A DNA stretch of 20,681 bases, taken from NCBI GenBank assembly GCA_002373325.1, contig DFKI01000080.1, positions 1-20,681 on the forward strand, given 5' to 3'. The notes below the pieces were generated by a model. It saw nothing but the letters and a program-made list of their open reading frames with translations, made no database searches and was not told the origin of the DNA. The stretch comes from Treponema sp. UBA3649 (GTDB lineage Bacteria; Spirochaetota; Spirochaetia; Treponematales; Treponemataceae). A program made the position numbers and the translations under genes. Every line of letters starts with the position of its first letter. Position 1 is the stretch's first letter. Below are positions 15,643 to 20,681 of this stretch, piece after piece.

Positions 15643-16647
15643 CTAATCGTGTTTATCAAGCAGTTCCTTGATTTCCTCTTCTGACTTTCCGAGCTTGTTC
15701 GCCGCATCTTGTATGGAAATGAGTTTTTCCCTCACGAGTTCCAGATATGCGTCCTGTTTTCCTTCTGCACGTCCTTCCGCACGTCCTTCCGCACGTCCCT
15801 CGGCACGTCCCTCGGCTAAACCTTTTGCGCGCCCCTCAGCTAAACCTTTTGCCCGACCTTCAGCGAGTCCCTCCCGGATTGCGGCATTCAGGCTGGAACG
15901 TCGGTCCCGTTCGTAAATTTCCTGCCGGTACTGAGCTATCCACAAATCTTGGTTTTCGCTGATTGAAGAAAGTGATTTCTGTGCCTGCATAAGTCCATCC
16001 TCCTTCTGCATGAGTTTTTGTATAAGCCCGAGCTTCTTCGGATTGTCCGCCTCCTTCAGGAAGAGAGCCCAGTTTTCAAGAAGTGTATTTGAGTCAAGAC
16101 TTCCCTCATAGCTTTCAACTTTCGGTAGCTCAATGAAAATGACATTCAGCGCGTTTGAAAGCTCCTGTCCGTCCTTGGTACGCATTGCATATCGGCTCAC
16201 GGCATTCTTGCTTTCCTTGTTGTACACGAAGTCAAGGACCGTAATCTGATAGACTATGGGAGCGTTTTCCCAGTCCTCTCCCTTTTTGAGGTATGTGGTC
16301 TCAAGCCGGGACACCTGATACTCTGCGCGCTTTCCGTAGTCATACTTTTGTGAGAAAGACTGCATCTCAATGTCAGCGGCACGTCCGTCATCAAGCAGAC
16401 AGAGAATGTCGTAGCTTACCCCTCTCTGACCGTTATAGGATGGGGGAGCGTCGTTAGGATTCAGCGTAAAGGATTTTATCTTCCTTTCTATGGCTGCCTC
16501 CAAAAAAGACTTGAGTGCGGCCCGTGATGCCTCCGTCGGACTTGTGAACAGAGCCTTGAAGGTTGAGTCCACACGTGGGTTCAGAAGAGCACCGCGCTTC
16601 ATCTGTGCGACATACTCTTCCTCGCTTTTGAATTCAGAAATATCCAT
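15643..16647 (-). CDS. Rpn-family PD-(D/E)XK nuclease-like protein
   Basis: This 334-residue protein belongs to the Rpn/PDDEXK_2 group, often annotated as 'transposase' but better seen as recombination-promoting nucleases. The opening NPRVDSTFKALF (about residues 23-34) is typical. Catalytic candidates are Asp80, and Glu94 with Gln96 in the DIEMQ block, a usual active-site arrangement of the family. The C-terminal part has a tail of AEGR/AKGL repeats (about residues 260-297) followed by a short helical cap. The start at 16647 is chosen because family members begin near this MDISEF; the upstream ATG at 16716 would add a hydrophobic stretch not usual for the family. No ribosome binding site precedes it, but a TGCTATATT box lies 6 nt upstream, so the mRNA may be leaderless. 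Upstream is queD on the same strand, 92 bp away. The cellular role is unknown. Confidence 0.8.
   Translation of the reverse strand: MDISEFKSEEEYVAQMKRGALLNPRVDSTFKALFTSPTEASRAALKSFLEAAIERKIKSFTLNPNDAPPSYNGQRGVSYDILCLLDDGRAADIEMQSFSQKYDYGKRAEYQVSRLETTYLKKGEDWENAPIVYQITVLDFVYNKESKNAVSRYAMRTKDGQELSNALNVIFIELPKVESYEGSLDSNTLLENWALFLKEADNPKKLGLIQKLMQKEDGLMQAQKSLSSISENQDLWIAQYRQEIYERDRRSSLNAAIREGLAEGRAKGLAEGRAKGLAEGRAEGRAEGRAEGRAEGKQDAYLELVREKLISIQDAANKLGKSEEEIKELLDKHD
15761..15868 (-). repeat. 12-bp tandem repeat encoding AEGR/AKGL tail
   Basis: Nine units of 12 bp, related to ccttccgcacgt on +, fill 15761-15868 and encode the AEGR/AKGL stretch of the nuclease-like protein. Units 15773-15784 and 15785-15796 are identical and others differ by a few bases. 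Every unit is a multiple of three, so gain or loss of copies keeps the frame; slippage between strains is plausible. Confidence 0.85.
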
Positions 16648-16739
16648 ACATATAATATAGCACAAAAATGAAAAAAAGGATATGAAAAAAGAAGTTTTTC
16701 GAAGGTCCCTTATCATAAATGGGAAAGATATTCGTGCCC

Positions 16740-17129
16740 CTAATAAGCTGTGTATCTTGCCCTGCTTGTCTCGGTCTCAAACACGTCCACGGCGAAAAGA
16801 TGTGCTTGGTCCTTGTTTCCGGTGAAACGCAGCTCAGGGATTTTTTCCGTAATCTGATTGAAAATGTACATTGCGATTCTTTCCGCGCTTGGGTTCTGGT
16901 CAAAAACCGGCATGTCGTTCAGGTTCGTGTGGTCCATCGTGCCGCAGACTTCACGGACTGTCTTTTTCAGCTCCGAAAAATCCATGAGCATTCCGCCATC
17001 ATCGAGCTTGTTTCCTCTTACATGAGCGTAGACCTTGTAATTGTGTCCGTGCAATCTTTCGCACTTGCCGTGATAGTCCCTGAGAAAATGTGCTGCGGCG
17101 AAATCAGCCTTAACTCTTACTTCAAACAT
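16740..17129 (-). CDS. queD: 6-carboxytetrahydropterin synthase QueD
   Basis: This 129-residue protein matches the 6-pyruvoyl-tetrahydropterin synthase family and most likely acts in queuosine/preQ0 synthesis, turning 7,8-dihydroneopterin triphosphate into 6-carboxy-5,6,7,8-tetrahydropterin. Zinc ligands His14, His27 and His29 (AAHFL and LHGHNY) are intact, Cys23 is the likely catalytic residue, and MDHTNLN and PSAER are typical later blocks. No queC or queE partner lies in the window. The ATG at 17129 has only a weak GGAA ahead of it; two -10-like boxes precede it, CATAAT (6 nt upstream) and a perfect TATAAT (17148-17153). It faces the hydrolase gene divergently across 76 bp. The alternative, a folate-type PTPS, cannot be excluded from sequence alone. 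Confidence 0.85.
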   Translation of the reverse strand: MFEVRVKADFAAAHFLRDYHGKCERLHGHNYKVYAHVRGNKLDDGGMLMDFSELKKTVREVCGTMDHTNLNDMPVFDQNPSAERIAMYIFNQITEKIPELRFTGNKDQAHLFAVDVFETETSRARYTAY

Positions 17130-17147
17130 GGTTCCATTATGACGCTA

Positions 17148-17176
17148 ATTATAAAAAAATGCAAGACAGATTGAAA
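17148..17176 (-). promoter_or_regulatory. queD promoter candidate
   Basis: On - a perfect TATAAT (plus 17148-17153) lies 17 bp from TTTCAA (17171-17176), a weak -35. Its transcript would have a 12 nt leader. A second option is TTGCAT (17159-17164) with CATAAT (17136-17141), which would place the start at the ATG. Confidence 0.5.
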
Positions 17177-17199
17177 ATGAAAAAAAAATACTGTAAGAT
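17171..17199 (+). promoter_or_regulatory. promoter of the hydrolase gene, possibly leaderless
   Basis: TTGAAA (17171-17176) and TAAGAT (17194-17199) are 17 bp apart. The -10 ends 6 nt before the ATG at 17206, so transcription would begin at or within the start codon. No ribosome binding site is visible. The -35 box overlaps the weak -35 of the divergent queD promoter. Confidence 0.55.
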
Positions 17200-17205
17200 G
17201 ATTGC

Positions 17206-18099
17206 ATGAAGATGGTTTTTCTTGGAACGGGAACCAGTCATGGAGTTCCTGTCATCGGATGCAATTGTGATGTGTGCTCATCGACCGACGAAAGGGACAA
17301 AAGGCTCAGGTCATCCGCTTATATTTCGGAACCGGCACAGATACTCATTGACACGGGACCGGAGTTCAGGATACAGGCTTTGAGGGCGGAAATAAAATCT
17401 CTTGACGCGGTTCTGATCACTCACAGCCATGCCGACCATTTGAACGGACTTGACGACCTGCGCATTTTCAGCCATACAAAATCAGTGCCGAAAAAAGAGG
17501 GCGGAAAGTGCGACGAGGAGACTGAGGGCGAGGGACTTCCAATCTACGCGAACTCAAACACAATCGCCGACATAAAGACCCGCTTTGACTATATTTTCAG
17601 TCCGGTAAAGGAGGGTGGAGGCAAACCCAAACTGCATCTTGTTGATTGCGGCAACTTTGGTCCAGAAAATCCGATTAAAATCAAGGGAGTTGAAATCATT
17701 CCGCTTCCCTTGCTCCACGGCTCCCTGCATGACTCGGGATGGCTTTTTACTGATTTGACATCCCCTGAAAAAAAGACTCTCGCGTATCTGACCGACTGCA
17801 GCCTTATCCCCGAGGAAACTTTTGCGATTTTGGCTGAGAAAGCACCGTCTCTGGATCAGCTGGTGATTGACGCTCTGAGACCTGAGGAACACTCCACTCA
17901 TTTTTCATTCAGGGAGGCTCTTTCGGCGGCGGAGAGGATTGGGGCGAGGCACACATGGTTCATACACATGACTCACAATATGAAGCACGTTGAGATATGC
18001 AACTATATAGAAGAGAATTTGCGTGATTTTCCGAATCTGAGCAGGATTGTAAAAGGCGGCGGCTCGGTTCTTCCCTCTTATGACGGGCTGGGGATTTAG
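17206..18099 (+). CDS. PhnP-like metallo-beta-lactamase-fold hydrolase
   Basis: This 297-residue cytoplasmic protein has the metallo-beta-lactamase fold: the opening LGTGTSHGVP, then the metal motif HSHADH with His73, His75, Asp77 and His78, and further conserved His in LHGS and in the C-terminal half. Cys19, Cys21 and Cys24 (GCNCDVC) form the structural zinc cluster seen in PhnP, the phosphoribosyl cyclic phosphodiesterase of phosphonate breakdown. No phn genes lie nearby, so the substrate may be another cyclic phosphate or nucleotide. The start is fixed by the LGTG block immediately after it and the -10 box 6 nt upstream; an ATG at 17212 is also in frame. It is divergent from queD. The family is secure, the substrate is not. 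Confidence 0.85.
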   Translation: MKMVFLGTGTSHGVPVIGCNCDVCSSTDERDKRLRSSAYISEPAQILIDTGPEFRIQALRAEIKSLDAVLITHSHADHLNGLDDLRIFSHTKSVPKKEGGKCDEETEGEGLPIYANSNTIADIKTRFDYIFSPVKEGGGKPKLHLVDCGNFGPENPIKIKGVEIIPLPLLHGSLHDSGWLFTDLTSPEKKTLAYLTDCSLIPEETFAILAEKAPSLDQLVIDALRPEEHSTHFSFREALSAAERIGARHTWFIHMTHNMKHVEICNYIEENLRDFPNLSRIVKGGGSVLPSYDGLGI

Positions 18100-18136
18100 G
18101 GGTGCGGAGTGAGGGGGCGGAAAAGATTGCATTCGC

Positions 18137-18165
18137 TTATCAAATTTCCTTGTTCTGCCGATAAT
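18137..18165 (+). promoter_or_regulatory. tRNA-Gly promoter
   Basis: TTATCA (18137-18142) and GATAAT (18160-18165) are 17 bp apart, giving a start near 18172, about 28 nt before the tRNA. The -10 matches five of six bases and the -35 four of six. Confidence 0.55.
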
Positions 18166-18199
18166 AGAGGGAAGGAGGCTGGTTTTGGCCTTCTGATTT

Positions 18200-18270
18200 G
18201 CGGTAATCATATATCGGTATTATGCTGGCTTCCCAAGCCCGACAGGCGGGTTCGACTCCCGTTTACCGCT
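18200..18270 (+). tRNA. tRNA-Gly(CCC)
   Basis: A complete cloverleaf can be drawn. The acceptor GCGGTAA (18200-18206) pairs with TTACCGC (18263-18269) and is followed by U73, typical of tRNA-Gly. The anticodon loop TTCCCAA (18230-18236) gives anticodon CCC. The T arm is 18246-18262 with loop TTCGACT. The D arm has GG at 18216-18217 and only three A-T pairs; the anticodon stem has one mismatch (18226:18240). CCA is not encoded, so it must be added. The tRNA ends immediately before the ribosome binding site of the next gene. Confidence 0.92.
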
Positions 18271-18281
18271 GAGGGACGGTC

Positions 18282-18878
18282 ATGGCGAAAAGGGACAAAA
18301 GACAGGTCGCACAGGCATTCAGAAATTTCTCTAGAATTTTCACGCGCTCAACACAGGCTCAGGATGACTCCGCTCTGAACATTGACCGTGATGACGAACT
18401 GCTTCAAAAAAAAATCAACTCACGCGAGCAGGAATATATGCGTGCAATCCTCTCATCCTACGCAAAGTACATGAATCCGTACAGGGCTTTGGGAAAAAAC
18501 TCAAGGGAAGCCGCCGTGATTTCCGGTGACGAGGACAATCTGCTCAGGGCGTACAATCTTTTCAAGGCAGTGAACGAGGCGAACAGGAAAATCGGGGACT
18601 CGGAGACTTTCATCAACATAGGTTTCGTGGAGAGTCCCCTCACGTCAAAGCAGGCGTACACATCGGGCGGAGAGTTCATTTACCTTCAGTGCTGGCTGAT
18701 TTACGAGCAGGGAGCCAGGGACTTTATCCCGGTGATTGAGGAGGTGGAGGAGAGGATGGTAATCACAAACCGGCTCAGGTTCGTGCCTCTTCGTACATTC
18801 TCATTTTCTTTTCAGGACAGGGAAGTAATCAGGGCTGTTGAGGAAGCTTATCATCCCGGGGCCGGACTTCTCAGATAA
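18282..18878 (+). CDS. conserved-looking protein of unknown function
   Basis: This 198-residue protein has no signal peptide or membrane segment. The first 60 residues are charged and helical, rich in Lys, Arg, Asp and Gln; the later part has mixed strands and an aromatic patch (FIYLQCWLIYEQ). I do not recognise a family. GAGGG at 18271-18275 with a 6 nt gap supports the ATG at 18282. It starts 12 nt after tRNA-Gly on the same strand and has no promoter of its own in between, so it is probably cotranscribed with the tRNA and released by tRNA 3' processing. Codon use looks like its neighbours. No strong terminator follows; a 4 bp stem over the stop codon followed by seven T (to 18892) is the only candidate. 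Confidence 0.75.
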   Translation: MAKRDKRQVAQAFRNFSRIFTRSTQAQDDSALNIDRDDELLQKKINSREQEYMRAILSSYAKYMNPYRALGKNSREAAVISGDEDNLLRAYNLFKAVNEANRKIGDSETFINIGFVESPLTSKQAYTSGGEFIYLQCWLIYEQGARDFIPVIEEVEERMVITNRLRFVPLRTFSFSFQDREVIRAVEEAYHPGAGLLR

Positions 18879-18947
18879 AATAATCTTTTTTTCAAAATCC
18901 GTATGCCCCGCGAAAAAAAAATTAAGACTTTTTTTACTTATTTAATC

Positions 18948-18976
18948 TTGCAAATTAAGAAATTCTGTACTATTAT
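18948..18976 (+). promoter_or_regulatory. promoter of the chemotaxis receptor gene
   Basis: TTGCAA (18948-18953) and TATTAT (18971-18976) are 17 bp apart and resemble the vegetative consensus, not the sigma28 (TAAAG/GCCGATAA) type often used for chemotaxis genes. The leader would be about 57 nt and contains TAGGAG (19028-19033) as the ribosome binding site. Confidence 0.6.
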
Positions 18977-19039
18977 ATATGCAGTGAATAATCTTTTTTT
19001 GACCGGGACTTTATCAGCACAAGTAAATAGGAGTGTCTT

Positions 19040-20681
19040 ATGAACGAAAAATCGAAGACAAGGGTTTCTTTCACGTTAAAACTTCTTGTTGTTTTTTTTG
19101 TCTCAATCCTTGTGTCCTGCCTTTTGCTCGGGGGAGTCACCTACAGCATAGCGTCGAAGGGAATGTCACAGAGCGTGAAGAGCCATTTCTCCGCCATTTC
19201 CGAGGATGTGGCCAATCAGATTGCAGCAATCAACGAAAAGGAATTCAACATGCTAAACGCACTTGCTGAGCTTGATATGATCAAGGACGAGAATGTGAGC
19301 CTTGCGGACAAAAACAGGCAGCTTATGCACATTCCGGCAGCGAAGGGAGGTAACTGCGAGAACATTGCATTTTACGACTCCGAGGGAAATTCCATAACGA
19401 GCGACGGAAGGGTTATGAACTTTGCCAAGCGGGCATATTTTACGGAGGCGATGGCCGGAAAGAAATTTGTTTCGGATCCCACGTTCAGCACGATTACCGA
19501 TTCAATCCTGCAGCACTACAGCGTTCCTGTCTACGGAAAGAGCGGAAAGGCCATAGGTGCTTTGGTCATGGTAATCAGCGGCAACAGAATGCATGACACG
19601 ATTTCTTCCATAGATTTGGGTGGCGGGATGCATCCTTCGGTAATCAACTACAAGACGCAGGTGACGGTAGCGAATGTGAACGAGGGAACTGACGAGCGGG
19701 ATGTCGGGGAGCAGGAGCTTGATACGACACAGGGACTCGGGCTTGTTTTGACCAATATTTTCGAGGGAAAGGAAAATATCGAGGATTTTGTGGATCCGAA
19801 CATCCACTTGCACATGCTCGCCTCCTACAACAGGGTTCCGAATTCCGACTGGACTGTTCTTGCCGTGGCTCCCTACTCATTTTATTTCCATGCACTCACC
19901 GAGATGAAGACCGGTCTTGTGATTGTCACCGTTCTTGTAATCGTGCTTTCGATTCTTGTCTCGGGAATGTTCATCGGACTTTTGATTAAGCCGCTCAAGG
20001 CCGTCCAGTCATCAATCACGAAGATAGCGAGCGGAAACGCGGATTTGACTCAACGCATCCCGGAAACGAGCAATGACGAGATAGGGGACGTGGTGAAAGG
20101 ATTCAACGGATTCGTGGAAAAGCTCCAGGCAATCGTCTCGAACCTCCAAAACTCCAAGGAAAGTCTCAGGACCGTTGACACTCAGCTTCAGGACAGCACT
20201 CAGGACGCTGCGTCATCAATCTCACAGATTCTCTCAAACATAGACACCGTGAACACGCACATTATGAGTCAGGCCGATTACGTGCAGGAGACAGCGGGTG
20301 CGGTGAATGAGATAAGCGCGAACATCAGCTCCCTTGAGAAGATGATTGAGTCCCAGTCGTCAAGTGTGTCCGACGCATCCTCCGCCGTAGAGCAGATGAT
20401 TGGAAACATCAATTCCGTAAATCATTCTGTCGGACTTATGATTGACTCCTTCAATCAGCTCACTGAGAATTCTAACTCGGGTACGAACACACAGACAAAC
20501 GCGAACGAAAAAATCAAGCAGATTGAGGCTCAGTCAAAAATGCTTCAGGACGCGAACGTTGCCATCGCAAACATAGCGGAGCAGACGAACCTTCTTGCGA
20601 TGAACGCTGCTATTGAGGCGGCACATGCGGGTGAGGCAGGACAGGGATTCAGTGTCGTCGCGGATGAAATCAGGAAGCTCT
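19040..20681 (+). CDS. methyl-accepting chemotaxis protein, 3' end outside window
   Basis: The first 547 residues of a chemotaxis receptor are present; the frame is open to the last base. TM1 is at about 12-34 and TM2 at about 292-314, enclosing a periplasmic sensor of about 255 residues with Cache features (for example FYDSEG and [11 protein letters not shown]). A HAMP linker follows (about 315-370, opening IKPLKAV), then the cytoplasmic helical domain up to the signalling tip: residues about 512-547 hold the near-invariant [15 protein letters not shown] and [17 protein letters not shown], which bind CheA and CheW. The ligand is not visible; Cache sensors often bind amino acids or organic acids. 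TAGGAG (19028-19033) supports the start at 19040. It is probably membrane-bound at the cell poles and feeds the chemotaxis pathway. Confidence 0.95.
   Translation, partial: MNEKSKTRVSFTLKLLVVFFVSILVSCLLLGGVTYSIASKGMSQSVKSHFSAISEDVANQIAAINEKEFNMLNALAELDMIKDENVSLADKNRQLMHIPAAKGGNCENIAFYDSEGNSITSDGRVMNFAKRAYFTEAMAGKKFVSDPTFSTITDSILQHYSVPVYGKSGKAIGALVMVISGNRMHDTISSIDLGGGMHPSVINYKTQVTVANVNEGTDERDVGEQELDTTQGLGLVLTNIFEGKENIEDFVDPNIHLHMLASYNRVPNSDWTVLAVAPYSFYFHALTEMKTGLVIVTVLVIVLSILVSGMFIGLLIKPLKAVQSSITKIASGNADLTQRIPETSNDEIGDVVKGFNGFVEKLQAIVSNLQNSKESLRTVDTQLQDSTQDAASSISQILSNIDTVNTHIMSQADYVQETAGAVNEISANISSLEKMIESQSSSVSDASSAVEQMIGNINSVNHSVGLMIDSFNQLTENSNSGTNTQTNANEKIKQIEAQSKMLQDANVAIANIAEQTNLLAMNAAIEAAHAGEAGQGFSVVADEIRKL

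Noticed and set aside
15761..15868. CRISPR array
   Set aside because: The 12-bp units are contiguous without spacers and are coding repeats of the Rpn tail.
15643..16647. Active transposon based on the usual 'transposase' label
   Set aside because: No terminal inverted repeats, target duplications or partner genes are visible around the gene.
16648..16716. Longer start of the Rpn-like protein with an N-terminal membrane segment
   Set aside because: The added hydrophobic 23 residues are not usual in the family, and a -10-like box lies within that stretch.

Overview
The window looks like a chromosome segment of a spirochaete, most likely a host-associated Treponema. This is inferred from the set of secreted lipoproteins with relaxed lipoboxes, LPP20-like and PEGA-domain envelope proteins, a Rpn-type PD-(D/E)XK protein with an AEGR repeat tail, and a methyl-accepting chemotaxis protein. 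No rRNA or other decisive marker is present. I see no insertion sequence, prophage, CRISPR array or replication origin.

Region 1 (1-11237, all + strand) holds six genes for exported proteins. A lipoprotein gene (178-972) lies between a perfect sigma70 promoter and a strong terminator. It is followed by an LPP20-like lipoprotein (1065-2078), a CsgG-like/DUF4384 lipoprotein (2156-3124), a 1413-residue exported protein with WD40 propellers, a caspase-like domain and Sel1 repeats (3269-7510), a PEGA-repeat protein ending in an outer-membrane barrel (7521-9578), and a lipoprotein with a duplicated beta domain (9594-11237). The last three are tightly packed, with gaps of 10 and 15 bp. I read this region as an undescribed cell-envelope caspase module and the main item of interest; its function is not visible from sequence.

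Region 2 (11238-15642) is housekeeping: a CPA2 cation/proton antiporter on +, then on - the operon guaB-purA, which carries the two committed steps from IMP to GMP and to AMP. The IMP dehydrogenase closely resembles that of the protist Tritrichomonas foetus, and its leader can fold into a long stem that ends next to the ribosome binding site.

Region 3 (15643-18878) has a Rpn-family PD-(D/E)XK protein and QueD on -, a divergent PhnP-like metallo-beta-lactamase-fold hydrolase on +, tRNA-Gly(CCC), and a small unknown protein gene whose ribosome binding site abuts the tRNA 3' end. Several starts here sit 6 nt behind a -10-like box, suggesting leaderless mRNAs.

Region 4 (18879-20681) is a chemotaxis receptor that runs off the window end. 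No gene-free stretch exceeds 300 bases; the longest is 15412-15642.
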